Below are positions 16,922-27,648 of a stretch of 41,174 bases of DNA, piece after piece. The translations under genes and the position numbers were made by a program. The notes beneath the pieces were generated by a model. It was not told the DNA's origin, made no database searches, and saw only the letters and a list, made by a program, of their open reading frames with translations. Numbering within the stretch: the stretch's first letter is position 1; each line of letters starts with the position of its first letter. This DNA comes from Streptomyces sp. 15-116A. Its GTDB lineage: Bacteria > Actinomycetota > Actinomycetes > Streptomycetales > Streptomycetaceae. The DNA lies in NCBI RefSeq assembly GCF_025290915.1, contig NZ_JAOCQE010000029.1, positions 1 to 41,174 on the forward strand, in the 5' to 3' direction.

Positions 16922-18538
16922 CTACTTCGTGGTGACGGCCCAGACCTCGAGGTCACCGTGGAAGTCGACGTTGACGTTGTCGACGTTCTTACCGTGACCA
17001 CCGTTGATGCGGTAGTACCAGAGCGGGATGGCCGGCATGTGCTCGACCAGCTTCTTCTCGACCTCCTGGAAGGCCTTGACCGACTCGTCGAGGGTCTTGG
17101 CCTTGTCCGCCTCGTTCATCATCTTGTCGATCTCCTTGTTGGAGAAGCGACCGTTGTTGGCCTCGGCGGTGGAGTGGTAGAGCTCCTTCATGAAGTTGGC
17201 GTTGACCGGGTAGTCGGCGACCCAGCCACCGCGGTACATGCCCTTCACCTGGTCGTTGTCACGGGCCTCGAGGTCCGTGGCGAAGTCCGGCTTCGGGTCG
17301 CCGACGCAGTCGACGCCGGTGGCCTTGCGGATGGACTCGCAGACCGCGGTCACCCACTCCTTGTGCCCACCGTCGGTGTTGTACTGCACGGTGAACTTGT
17401 TGCCCGGAACGCCGCCGCCCTCCTTGATGAGCTGCTTGGCCTTCTCCGGGTTGTAGGTGAACACGTCCGTGTCCAGGTCCTGGTTGCCCTTGACGCCGGG
17501 CGGGGTGAAGCCCTTGGCCGGCGTGCGGGTGCCGTTCAGGACCGTCTTGGTGATCGTCTCGCGGTCGATCGCCATGGACAGACCCTGCAGGACCTTCGGG
17601 TCGATGTCCTTGAAGGTCTTGGAGTAGAACGCCGGGGTCAGCGTCTGGATGGCCGCGTACGGCTGCTCGATGGCGCCGTCGCCCAGGTCCTGCTTGTACT
17701 TCGGCAGGTCCGTCGGGCCGACCTGGCGGATCATGTCCAGGTTGCCGGAGACGACGTCCTTGTAGGCGGCCTCGAGCGTCGTGTAGGCCTTGAACTGGAC
17801 GCCCTTGTTCTTCGCCTTGTTCGGGCCCTTGTAGTCGTCCCAGGCCTTGACCTGGATCAGCTTCTTGTGGTCCCACTTCTCGAAGGTGTAGGGACCGTTG
17901 CCGACCGGCTTCTGGCCGAAGGCCTTCGGGTCGTCGTAGAAGACCTTGGGCAGCGGGGCCCAGGTGGTGTAGCCGAGCTTGTAGTTGAAGTACGGCATCG
18001 TGTACTTCAGCTCGATCGTGAAGGTGTGGTCGTCCACGATCTTCAGGCCGGACATGGTGTCGGCCTTCGGGTCGCCCTTCTCCGGGTGGACATCGTCGTA
18101 GCCCTTGATGTCCTGGAACCAGAAGGAGTTCTGCTGGTTGTTCTTGATGTTGGCGTACCAGTTCCACGCGTCGACGTACGACTTGGCCGTGACGTCCTCG
18201 CCGTTGTGGAACTTCCAGCCCTTCTTGAGCTTCACGGTCCAGGTCTTGGAGTCCGTGCTCTCGACCGACTCGGCGTTCGTGTAGACGATGTTGCCGTCGG
18301 CGTCGAAGTCCAGCAGCTGGGTGAACAGGGACTGGATGACGTACGAGCCGTTGCTCTCGTTGGTGTCGGCCGGGATCAGCGGCCGCTGCGGCTCGCCGAC
18401 GTCGATGGAGACGTAGCCGGCAGGGCCGGAACCCTTGTTCGCCTTGTCGCCGTCACCGCTTCCCCCACCACAGGCGGTCGCGCCCAGCGCCACAACCGCG
18501 GCTATCGCGACCCACTTGGCGCTCTTGGCACCGCGCAT
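16922..18538 (-). CDS. Peptide-binding lipoprotein, BldKB-like (operon 1)
   Basis: 538 residues from ATG 18538, preceded by GAGGAGG five bases away; an open extension upstream to 18583 is not used. The signal MRGAKSAKWVAIAAVVALGA leads to TAC with lipidated Cys23, then a Gly/Ser/Asp linker. The family-5 binding fold includes WKFHNGEDVTAKSYVDAWNW, PVGNGPY and GGWVADYPVNANF. It is the first gene of operon 1. The location beside typA and the family make it the likely counterpart of BldKB, the lipoprotein that binds the extracellular developmental peptide. My memory is that S. coelicolor lists a permease (bldKA) before bldKB, whereas here the binding protein comes first, so the letter assignment is left open. 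Confidence 0.92.
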   Translation of the reverse strand: MRGAKSAKWVAIAAVVALGATACGGGSGDGDKANKGSGPAGYVSIDVGEPQRPLIPADTNESNGSYVIQSLFTQLLDFDADGNIVYTNAESVESTDSKTWTVKLKKGWKFHNGEDVTAKSYVDAWNWYANIKNNQQNSFWFQDIKGYDDVHPEKGDPKADTMSGLKIVDDHTFTIELKYTMPYFNYKLGYTTWAPLPKVFYDDPKAFGQKPVGNGPYTFEKWDHKKLIQVKAWDDYKGPNKAKNKGVQFKAYTTLEAAYKDVVSGNLDMIRQVGPTDLPKYKQDLGDGAIEQPYAAIQTLTPAFYSKTFKDIDPKVLQGLSMAIDRETITKTVLNGTRTPAKGFTPPGVKGNQDLDTDVFTYNPEKAKQLIKEGGGVPGNKFTVQYNTDGGHKEWVTAVCESIRKATGVDCVGDPKPDFATDLEARDNDQVKGMYRGGWVADYPVNANFMKELYHSTAEANNGRFSNKEIDKMMNEADKAKTLDESVKAFQEVEKKLVEHMPAIPLWYYRINGGHGKNVDNVNVDFHGDLEVWAVTTK

Positions 18539-19115
18539 GGGTTCCTCCTCATGAGTCCATTGGTTCACCGCAAAGAAGAGCACACGACATGTCGCCGCCC
18601 ACCGCCCGTCGCCGGTGTCGGAGATCGTCAGGTGCCCCCGCGCTCGTGAGTCGGCGCCGACAGCGCGTGACCCGTTCGTCCGAGCTCTACGCGCCTAACT
18701 ATCTGCCATGCGCCAGGACCGAACCACACCCTCGAGGTCTCGGTTCGATCACAGCTCGGGCCTACATCTTCCAAAATCCGGACAAAGGGTTTGGTGAAAG
18801 ATCCCTGCGAAACGGACTTGTTACACATCTATCGGGGGTGGGCGTCCGTATACCGGACGTCCGGATGAGAAAAACCGATTGCGCGTAACCTGACCGCCGT
18901 GCAGGGTGCCCGCAGGGGCTGTCGCGTGCTCAGCGCACGTGGCCGGCAAGGCCGTTGGCCATAGGGACCGCGAACCTGTTTTCTGCCGGCCGTACGGGCG
19001 CTTTGCTTCGGAGCAGGGTAGTGCGGAACGGGCCCTCGGACGGCACATCGCCGGGAGATCGAGGGTTATCCCTACCCTCCGGTTCCCAGCGGGCTTCCCC
19101 CGGGCACACATGCAA
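18539..19115 (-). other. Long upstream region of Opp operon 1, no gene seen
   Basis: This 577-base gap between the typA terminator and the binding-protein start has no ORF with convincing codon bias. It is more AT-containing than its surroundings around 18760-18895. It contains the overlapping palindromes at 18843-18864, a small hairpin GAGGGT/ACCCTC at 19061-19079, and a GCGCAC/GTGC-type inverted repeat near 18924-18940. Expected content is the operon promoter, developmental regulator sites and perhaps a long leader RNA. Confidence 0.5.
18843..18864. promoter_or_regulatory. Overlapping palindromes, candidate operator
   Basis: CGTCCG and CGGACG flank TATAC (18843-18859). The right arm is also part of the perfect 12-base palindrome CCGGACGTCCGG (18853-18864). 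The site is about 300 bases upstream of the binding-protein start in a relatively AT-containing patch. Binding protein unknown. Confidence 0.4.
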
Positions 19116-19158
19116 ACGGCACCGGGCGCCCCTCCGTGCGAGGGGCGCCCGGTGCCGT
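19116..19158 (-). terminator. Strong intrinsic terminator of typA
   Basis: A perfect 19-pair inverted repeat with a five-base loop (arms 19116-19134 and 19140-19158), 14 bases past the typA stop. On the transcribed strand it is followed by TTTGCA, a short T run. It separates typA from the downstream Opp operon on the same strand. Confidence 0.9.
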
Positions 19159-19171
19159 CGTGCGGTGTGGG

Positions 19172-21079
<1,908 letters not shown>

Positions 21080-21223
21080 AAGCTGCCGTACTCCCGGAGT
21101 GGTGAGGAATGCCTCGCGCGAACGCCTGCGGTGCGCGGGCCCTGCCGGGCTGAACACGCCACGGCCTCACCCCATGGTACGGGGCCGCGAGGGCTACGCC
21201 GTGCTGGGATACGTTGGTGCAGC

Positions 21224-21898
21224 TCAGGCCGCCTTCGCGGCGGCGGAACCGGCGGGGCATGACCGCTGGGCGGCCTGGCGGGCGAGGTCCGAGTCGTCGA
21301 CGCTCTCACCGCAGTCGAGGACGCCGCCGATGTCGACCTGCCAGCTCCGTGCGTGACCGGTGGTGGTCTTCCCGCCCGGGCACACATAACGGAACGCGCC
21401 CGCAACCTCCCTCACCCCGGCGTACTGCACGATGTCTCCGGCACCCTCGACGGCGGTGACGCTCTTGCCGAGGGCCGGGGCCTGGGCGTGCACGTCGGTG
21501 AAGCTCCATGTCTCGCCGTCCGCCTCCGCCAGGGTGCGGGCCTCGGACTCGATCACGCCGGTCTTCTTGCCCAGCGAGAAGAGGACCTCCGCCGCTGAGA
21601 CGCCCGGTCCCTCGGCTCGCACCGACGGACGCGGGGCATACACCCGCCTCAGCGGCTCCGTCAGCTTCGCCCCGCCCCGGCCCACCCGCTGCCGCGCGGC
21701 GACACCGGTCAGCTTCTCCGTCTTCTTGACGCCGGACCAGGTGAACGTGCCGTCCGCGCACGCTCGCACCGCGGCCTTGTCGCGCTGGCTGCCGCTGCGG
21801 GGCGCATCGGTCTTTTCGCCCGTGCAGGCGGCGAGCGCAGCGGCCAGTGTCAGTGTGGCCGCTGCCGCGGCGCAGGTTCGTCGGGTCCTGCTGTGCAT
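21224..21898 (-). CDS. Hypothetical secreted lipoprotein
   Basis: 224 residues from ATG 21898, with GGGGGAGGA upstream; an earlier in-frame ATG at 21940 lacks a ribosome site. The N-terminus (RTRRTCAAAAATLTLAAAL) is a lipoprotein signal ending LAAC. The mature part is a mixed alpha/beta sequence with cysteines in VRACADGTF, RYVCPGG, VLDCGES and RSCPAG, which could form two disulfides. GTFTWSGV and SWQVDIGGVLDCGES resemble Streptomyces cell-surface proteins that I know only as hypothetical. It lies 7 bases past the orphan binding-protein gene and is probably co-transcribed with it. Confidence 0.8.
   Translation of the reverse strand: MHSRTRRTCAAAAATLTLAAALAACTGEKTDAPRSGSQRDKAAVRACADGTFTWSGVKKTEKLTGVAARQRVGRGGAKLTEPLRRVYAPRPSVRAEGPGVSAAEVLFSLGKKTGVIESEARTLAEADGETWSFTDVHAQAPALGKSVTAVEGAGDIVQYAGVREVAGAFRYVCPGGKTTTGHARSWQVDIGGVLDCGESVDDSDLARQAAQRSCPAGSAAAKAA
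21228..21244 (-). terminator. Short hairpin overlapping the lipoprotein stop codon
   Basis: GCCGCC and GGCGGC pair around GCGAA at the end of the lipoprotein gene, just before its stop. The stem is short and no T run follows, so termination is uncertain. Confidence 0.3.
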
Positions 21899-21947
21899 GG
21901 TGAGTCCTCCCCCGTGTGCGGGCCTGGTCGGTGCCCGCACCGTGACA

Positions 21948-24203
21948 TTAGTCCGTGGGGGATGGTTGCGTGTTGTCCTTCTGACCGGATTGCGGCCCCT
22001 CGGCGCCCTTCTTCAAGAAGCCCATGTCCTCATAGACCGGTGTGCGGAAGCCGAAGGCGCCCGTGTTGGCGAGGTGTTTGCGGGACGCGACGAGCTGGGG
22101 GCGCTGGAAGAGGGGGATGGAGCCGGCTGCCGCCCAGATGCGGGAGTCGGCCTTGCGGAGCAGGGCGTTGCGTTCGGAGTCGTTCAGGGTCGTCATCGCC
22201 TGGTCGAAGAGCTGGTCCACCTGGTCGGTGCCGACCCGCGTGTAGTTCTGCTCGACGTTCAGCGAGCCGTCTGCCGCCGGGACCGGCTTGGCGTAGACCG
22301 GGCGGGCGTCCGTCGCCGGGTACGCCGTGGCCGGCCACGAGTACAGGGCCAGGTCGTACTCGCCCGCCGCGATGTGGTCCTTGAAGTAGCTCTCGTCGTC
22401 GACCTTGGAGATGTCCGTCCCGATGCCGATCTTCTCCAGCATCCGCGCGATGCGCTCGGCCACCGTGCGCAGCGTGTCCGAGCCGGGCCCGTCCGGGACG
22501 ACGAAGCGCAGGGTGAGGGCCTTGCCGTTCTTGGCGAGCGGCGCGGTCTCGGCGTTGGCGGGAGCCGCGGTGCCCTTGGGGGCGTAGGCGCCGGGCGGGC
22601 TGCCCTGCTTGCGCTGCGCCGCACCGTCGTGGGCCCACTGTCCCTCGCCGTCCAGCAGGGCGGACCCGCGGGGCGCCTTGCCGTCGTCGCCGCTCTCCTC
22701 CTCGTCCTCGCCGACGATGTACGTACCGTCGTCGACGCCCGAGGAGTCGTCCGACTCGTCCGACTCGTCCGACTCCTCCGACGAGTCCTCCGAGCCCGCC
22801 GCCCGTTCGCCGTCCTCCTTCTCCCCCTTCTCGCCCTTCTTCTTCACCGGCCCACCCGGCACCCACCCCGCGTCCGCCAGCAGTGCCCGTGCCTCCGCCA
22901 CGTCCTGCTCGCCGAGCGCCCCGCTGTTGTCGGCGTAGGCGGCCTGCCCGGACAGGGCGAGGTGGCTGCCGACCGGCTTCGTGGGCAGGCCGAGGGGCTT
23001 CAGGACCGCCTCGGCCAGATCCTCCCGGTCCAGCGCGCGGGCCACCGCGCGGCGGACCCGCTCGTCGGCCAGCGGACCCTCGGCCCCGTTGAGGGCGAGC
23101 TGCGTGTACGCCGGTTCCAGCGACTTGCGGACCTCGTACCCGGCGAGTGCCTTCTGCTCGCGGGCGTACTCCGCCGCCGCCTCGCCGCGCTCCTCACGGG
23201 CGGAGGTCTCCTCGTCGGCGGCCTCCTCGTCGGAGCCGTGGGCGATCGCCCAGGAGCGCAGGGCGTCGGCGGCGGAGGACTTGTGGTCGCCGGGGCCCAT
23301 CAGGGGGCCGTTCCCGGACTTCGGCCGTGCGGCCACGGTGGTCCGGCGGGCGGCGGTGGGGTCGATCTCGGCCAGGTCGATGTCGCCCTCGGTGAGCGCG
23401 GTGATCCGCTCGTCGCGGGGCACCTCCCGCAGCACGATCTTCTTCAGCCGGGCCGGGTCGCCCCACCAGCGGGCGTTGCGGGTGAGGGTCACCTCGTCGT
23501 CGTCCCGGTCGACCTTCTTCACCTTGAAAGGACCGGCGCTGATCTTCAGCTTCGTGCGGGCCCCGTCGTTGAAGGCGTCCGGGGTGCCCATGACCTCCTT
23601 CGGGTACAGGGGCGTGAACAGCGACTTCCAGTCGGCGTAGGGGCGGCTGAAGGTGACCTTGACCTCGAGGTCGCCCTTGCCGCGCTCGATCTTCTCGATG
23701 CGGTCGTAGCCGGCGTTGCGGGCGGTCCAGTAGGCGGTGTCCTTGCCGGACAGGGCGCGCCACTGGGCGGCGAAGTCGGCGGCGCCGATCTCGCGGCCGT
23801 CGCTCCAGACGGCCTGCTGGCTGAGCTTGTACAGGACGACCTGCTTGGGCTCGGTGTCGACGACCTCCGCGGACTCCAGGTAGTCGGCGTTGCGTACCGG
23901 CCGGCCGCGGCTGTCCATCGTGTACATCGACGGCAGGACCGCCTGGGCGATCTTGGTGGTGGTGGCGTCGGCGTCCGCCTGGAAGGTGTTCAGGGTGTCG
24001 GGGACGGTGTCCACGGCCCAGCGCAGGGTGCCGCCGTCGGCGATGTTCGCGCGGGCGGCGCGCTGGATGTCCGGTCCGGCCAGCGGCTTGCCCGCGGGGT
24101 CCTCTGAGCCGCATCCGGCCAGCGCGGTCACCGCGAGCGCGCCCGCGGTCAGGAAGGCGACCGAGCGCGTGACCGCGCGCGGTCCGACGCCGTCGTGGGA
24201 CAT
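21948..24203 (-). CDS. Orphan family-5 ABC peptide-binding lipoprotein with acidic insert
   Basis: 751 residues, about 200 longer than the two Opp binding proteins nearby. GGAGG precedes the ATG, and the signal ends in a perfect lipobox, LAGC (Cys31). The family-5 fold is recognisable (LRWAVDTVPDTLNTFQ, AVWSDGREIGAADFAAQW, SAGPFKVKKVDRDDD). An inserted stretch at about residues 450-505 is Lys/Glu, then almost pure Ser/Asp/Glu, coded partly by four 9-base repeats (22747-22782). A second Glu/Ala-rich insert lies near residues 305-335. No permease or ATPase adjoins it, so it either serves a distant transporter or has another role such as peptide sensing. The small lipoprotein gene follows after 7 bases. 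Confidence 0.88.
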   Translation of the reverse strand: MSHDGVGPRAVTRSVAFLTAGALAVTALAGCGSEDPAGKPLAGPDIQRAARANIADGGTLRWAVDTVPDTLNTFQADADATTTKIAQAVLPSMYTMDSRGRPVRNADYLESAEVVDTEPKQVVLYKLSQQAVWSDGREIGAADFAAQWRALSGKDTAYWTARNAGYDRIEKIERGKGDLEVKVTFSRPYADWKSLFTPLYPKEVMGTPDAFNDGARTKLKISAGPFKVKKVDRDDDEVTLTRNARWWGDPARLKKIVLREVPRDERITALTEGDIDLAEIDPTAARRTTVAARPKSGNGPLMGPGDHKSSAADALRSWAIAHGSDEEAADEETSAREERGEAAAEYAREQKALAGYEVRKSLEPAYTQLALNGAEGPLADERVRRAVARALDREDLAEAVLKPLGLPTKPVGSHLALSGQAAYADNSGALGEQDVAEARALLADAGWVPGGPVKKKGEKGEKEDGERAAGSEDSSEESDESDESDDSSGVDDGTYIVGEDEEESGDDGKAPRGSALLDGEGQWAHDGAAQRKQGSPPGAYAPKGTAAPANAETAPLAKNGKALTLRFVVPDGPGSDTLRTVAERIARMLEKIGIGTDISKVDDESYFKDHIAAGEYDLALYSWPATAYPATDARPVYAKPVPAADGSLNVEQNYTRVGTDQVDQLFDQAMTTLNDSERNALLRKADSRIWAAAGSIPLFQRPQLVASRKHLANTGAFGFRTPVYEDMGFLKKGAEGPQSGQKDNTQPSPTD
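22747..22782. repeat. Four 9-base tandem repeats coding Ser-Asp-Glu
   Basis: TCGTCCGAC occurs three times in a row, followed by TCCTCCGAC, all in frame within the orphan binding-protein gene, giving ESDESDESDD on the minus strand. Slippage at this tract would change length by three residues without breaking the frame. Confidence 0.8.
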
Positions 24204-24493
24204 CTCTGGTTACCTCCGGGAAGCCGCGGGCGTTACGATCACTTTTGGTGGTATTTGGAGCTCATCTGATGTATGCGGCCACTGAAGAGGAAAGGGTTCG
24301 GCAACCGAGAGCGACACGGCGGCCACGGGCGGGAAGCCCACCCGTGCGGCGCAACGCACCGTGCGATGCACCCATGCGCCTCGGCCAATCGATGCACATC
24401 CCTTCACAGCACAAGGTGTGACGCGCAACACTCGCAGGCGCATGAACGTTGCCGCCTTGGGCCACGAAGGACCCGCGGAAGTGAGGGCAAGTC
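24204..24493. promoter_or_regulatory. Divergent promoter region with a hairpin, no gene seen
   Basis: 290 bases between the orphan binding-protein gene and the sdh-side gene. An AT-containing patch (about 24236-24275) lies close to the minus-strand gene and is the likely promoter for it. CACGGGCGGG and CCCACCCGTG form a ten-pair hairpin with one mismatch and an AAG loop (24324-24346). No ORF with good codon bias is present. Confidence 0.45.
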
Positions 24494-24787
24494 ATGTCCG
24501 TGCACGACGAACTGACAACCGTCCAGCGGTGTCTCGACGACCTGATGCGGTCGGTGGGGCGCCTGGAGAAGCAGCTCGGCGGCGGTGGCCTGGAGATGCG
24601 CCGCGTCCGCGCCGACGCCAGTCATCTGCGGGAGAGCGTCGCGCTGCTGCGGGAGACGGCCGCCACCCCGGCCACCGCGCAGAAGCGGCCCGACCTGGTC
24701 ACCATCTCCGACACCCCGTACGACCCGTCGCTGTGGGTGGACACGGACGACGAGGGTCTCGGCGCCCGCGACCGGCACGCGCCCTGA
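24494..24787 (+). CDS. Small conserved coiled-coil protein upstream of sdhC
   Basis: 97 residues from ATG 24494. The first half (residues 3-60) is rich in Leu/Arg/Glu with heptad-like spacing (LTTVQRCLDDLMRSVGRLEK) and probably forms a helical hairpin or coiled coil. The second half is acidic with PDLVTISDTPYDPSLW. No membrane segment or catalytic motif is visible. It precedes sdhC by 90 bases on the same strand and may share its promoter. I recall a hypothetical gene at this place in Streptomyces but no function. Confidence 0.75.
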   Translation: MSVHDELTTVQRCLDDLMRSVGRLEKQLGGGGLEMRRVRADASHLRESVALLRETAATPATAQKRPDLVTISDTPYDPSLWVDTDDEGLGARDRHAP

Positions 24788-24877
24788 TCCACCCGGCAGC
24801 GCCCCGCCGCCCCTGCCCGGCAGTGGTCTCGCGGCCCCTGCCGGACGCGCATCCCTGACCCCTAGCGGAGTGGACAC

Positions 24878-25714
24878 GTGGCCACTGGTACGGAACCTCC
24901 CGACACCGAATCCCATCCCCGGCGCGGCGGCGTACGAGCCGGTACGCGCGCCGCGATCGATGCCCCGCATCTGCGGACCGACCGCTGGTGGCTGGCCCCG
25001 GCCGCCACCGCGGCCGGTCTGCTCGCCTTCATCGTGTACTCGACCTGGCGGGCCTTCGCCAACGCCGACTACTACGCGGCCCCCTACGTCTCGCCCTTCT
25101 ACTCCCCCTGCCTGGCGGAGAACTGCGAGCCGATGAAGGCGGGCCCGAACTGGGAGATCTTCGGCAGCTGGTGGGGCATCTCACCGGCGATCATCATTCT
25201 GATCTTCCCGCTGGGCTTCCGGCTGACCTGCTACTACTACCGCAAGGCCTACTACCGGGGCTTCTGGGCGTCCCCGCCGGCCTGCGCGGTCGCCGAGCCG
25301 CACAAGAAGTACACCGGTGAGACCCGCTTTCCGCTGATCCTGCAGAACATCCACCGCTACTTCTTCTACGCGGCGATCCCGGTCGCGGGCATCCTCACCT
25401 ACGACACCGTGCTCGCCTTCCGCGACGAGAACTACGAGTGGGGCCACATGGGTCTCGGCACCCTGGTGTTCCTCGTCAACATCGTGCTGATCTGGGCGTA
25501 CACGATCTCCTGCCACTCCTGCCGGCACATCGTCGGCGGCAAGCTCAAGCACTTCTCCCGGCATCCGGTGCGCTACCGGATGTGGCAGTGGGTCGGCAGG
25601 CTGAACGCCCGCCACATGCTGCTCGCCTGGGCCTCCCTGGTGAGCGTGGCGCTCGCCGATCTCTACGTCTATCTGATCGCGTCCGGTGTCTTCGAGGATC
25701 CGAGGTTCTTCTGA
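24878..25714 (+). CDS. sdhC: Succinate dehydrogenase membrane anchor, Sdh1/Rv0249c-like
   Basis: 278 residues from GTG 24878 with GGAG seven bases before. Five hydrophobic segments are visible (about 38-56, 101-120, 155-180, 191-210 and 244-270). It resembles the single large anchor of the mycobacterial Sdh1 complex rather than the small heme-b SdhC/SdhD pair. Cys212-His-Ser-Cys215-Arg-His217 at the inner end of helix 4, with further histidines at 225, 229 and 246 and an outer CLAENC (78-83), are striking. From memory, the mycobacterial Sdh1 structure has a membrane-embedded Rieske-type cluster, and these residues are candidate ligands. The stop overlaps the sdhA start by one base (TGATG). 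Confidence 0.85.
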   Translation: MATGTEPPDTESHPRRGGVRAGTRAAIDAPHLRTDRWWLAPAATAAGLLAFIVYSTWRAFANADYYAAPYVSPFYSPCLAENCEPMKAGPNWEIFGSWWGISPAIIILIFPLGFRLTCYYYRKAYYRGFWASPPACAVAEPHKKYTGETRFPLILQNIHRYFFYAAIPVAGILTYDTVLAFRDENYEWGHMGLGTLVFLVNIVLIWAYTISCHSCRHIVGGKLKHFSRHPVRYRMWQWVGRLNARHMLLAWASLVSVALADLYVYLIASGVFEDPRFF

Positions 25715-27648
25715 TGTCCGTGGTCGACCGACAGGAGTGGGACGTCGTCGTGGTCGGGGCGGGCGGCGCCGGGCTGCGCGCCGCGATCGAGGCGCGCGAG
25801 CGGGGCGCCCGTACGGCCGTGATCTGCAAGTCGCTGTTCGGCAAGGCGCACACCGTGATGGCGGAGGGCGGCATCGCGGCGGCGATGGGCAACGTCAACG
25901 CCGGGGACAACTGGCAGGTGCACTTCCGCGACACCATGCGCGGCGGGAAGTTCCTCAACCAGTGGCGGATGGCCGAGCTGCACGCCCAGGAGGCGCCCGA
26001 GCGGGTGTGGGAGCTGGAGACCTGGGGCGCGCTGTTCGACCGGACGAAGGACGGCCGGATCTCGCAGCGCAACTTCGGCGGCCACGAGTACCCGCGCCTG
26101 GCCCATGTGGGTGACCGCACGGGGCTTGAACTGATCCGCACCCTCCAGCAGAAGATCGTCGCGCTCCAGCAGGAGGACTTCCGTCAGACCGGGGACTACG
26201 AGTCCCGGCTGAAGGTCTTCCAGGAGTGCACGGTCACGCGGGTGCTCAAGGACGGCGGGCAGGTCAGCGGGGTCTTCGGCTACGAGCGGGAGTCCGGGCG
26301 GTTCTTCGTGCTGGAGGCACCGGCCGTCGTCATCGCCACCGGCGGCATCGGCAAGTCGTTCAAGGTGACGTCGAACTCGTGGGAGTACACCGGCGACGGG
26401 CACGCGCTGGCGCTGCTCGCGGGCGCGCCGCTGCTGAACATGGAGTTCGTGCAGTTCCATCCGACGGGCATGGTCTGGCCGCCGTCGGTGAAGGGGATCC
26501 TGGTCACCGAGTCGGTGCGCGGTGACGGCGGGGTGCTCAGGAACTCCGAGGGCAAACGGTTCATGTTCGACTACGTCCCGGACGTCTTCAAGGACAAGTA
26601 CGCGGAGTCCGAGGAGGAGGGCGACCGCTGGTACGACGACCCGGACCACAACCGCCGCCCGCCCGAGCTGCTGCCCCGCGACGAGGTGGCCCGCGCGATC
26701 AACGCCGAGGTGAAGGCGGGCCGCGGCTCCCCGCACGGCGGGGTCTTCCTGGACGTGTCCACGCGGATGCCGGCAGAGGTCATCAAGCGGCGGCTGCCGT
26801 CGATGTACCACCAGTTCAAGGAGCTGGCGGACGTCGACATCACCGCCGAGCCGATGGAGGTCGGGCCGACCTGTCACTACGTGATGGGCGGCATCGCCGT
26901 CGACTCGGACTCGGCGGCGGCGCGCGGGGTGCCGGGGCTCTTCGCGGCCGGTGAGGTGGCGGGCGGCATGCACGGCTCCAACCGGCTGGGCGGCAACTCG
27001 CTGTCCGACCTGCTGGTGTTCGGCCGCCGGGCCGGCTGGCACGCGGCCGAGTACGCCACCGGGCACAGCGCCGAGCGCCCCCGGGTGGACGACGCGCAGA
27101 TCGACGCGGCGGCGGCCGAGGCGCTGCGGCCCTTCTCCGCCGAGAGCACCGCGGCCGGTGACGGCCCGCCGGAGAACCCGTACACCCTGCACCAGGAGCT
27201 CCAGCAGACGATGAACGACCTGGTCGGCATCATCCGCCGCGAGCCGGAGATGCGTCAGGCCCTGGAGAAGCTCGCCGAGCTGCGGGTACGGGCGCGGCGG
27301 GCCGGGGTGGAGGGGCACCGGCAGTTCAACCCGGGCTGGCATCTCGCGCTGGACCTGCGGAACATGCTGCTGGTCAGCGAGTGCGTGGCGCGGGCCGCGC
27401 TGGAGCGCACCGAGTCGCGCGGCGGGCACACGCGTGAGGACCACGCGGCGATGGACCGCACCTGGCGCAACGTCAATCTGCTGTGCAAACTCACCGATCC
27501 GACCGGCGGGCTCGCGGCCACCGACCCGGTGCGCGGCCAGATCACCCTCACCCGCGAGACCACCGAACCCATCCGCCCCGACCTGCTCGCCCTCTTCGAG
27601 AAGGAGGAGCTGGTCAAGTACCTCGCCGAAGAGGAGCTGTACGAGTGA
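25714..27648 (+). CDS. sdhA: Succinate dehydrogenase/fumarate reductase flavoprotein
   Basis: 644 residues from ATG 25714, overlapping the sdhC stop by one base; an open extension back to 25438 lies inside sdhC and is rejected. The FAD dinucleotide fold is GAGGAG (15-20). His46 in GKAHTVMAEGG is the expected covalent FAD attachment. Catalytic and substrate-binding segments VQFHPTGM, RGDGGVLRN and GGMHGSNRLGGNSLSDLLVFG are intact. It oxidises succinate to fumarate and passes electrons to SdhB at the inner face of the membrane. Length is normal. The C-terminal tail ends in an acidic segment followed directly by the coupled sdhB gene. Confidence 0.96.
   Translation: MSVVDRQEWDVVVVGAGGAGLRAAIEARERGARTAVICKSLFGKAHTVMAEGGIAAAMGNVNAGDNWQVHFRDTMRGGKFLNQWRMAELHAQEAPERVWELETWGALFDRTKDGRISQRNFGGHEYPRLAHVGDRTGLELIRTLQQKIVALQQEDFRQTGDYESRLKVFQECTVTRVLKDGGQVSGVFGYERESGRFFVLEAPAVVIATGGIGKSFKVTSNSWEYTGDGHALALLAGAPLLNMEFVQFHPTGMVWPPSVKGILVTESVRGDGGVLRNSEGKRFMFDYVPDVFKDKYAESEEEGDRWYDDPDHNRRPPELLPRDEVARAINAEVKAGRGSPHGGVFLDVSTRMPAEVIKRRLPSMYHQFKELADVDITAEPMEVGPTCHYVMGGIAVDSDSAAARGVPGLFAAGEVAGGMHGSNRLGGNSLSDLLVFGRRAGWHAAEYATGHSAERPRVDDAQIDAAAAEALRPFSAESTAAGDGPPENPYTLHQELQQTMNDLVGIIRREPEMRQALEKLAELRVRARRAGVEGHRQFNPGWHLALDLRNMLLVSECVARAALERTESRGGHTREDHAAMDRTWRNVNLLCKLTDPTGGLAATDPVRGQITLTRETTEPIRPDLLALFEKEELVKYLAEEELYE

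Noticed and set aside
18821..19111. 96-residue minus-strand ORF upstream of Opp operon 1
   Set aside because: Codon usage is irregular and it covers the palindromes and probable promoter; no family resemblance.
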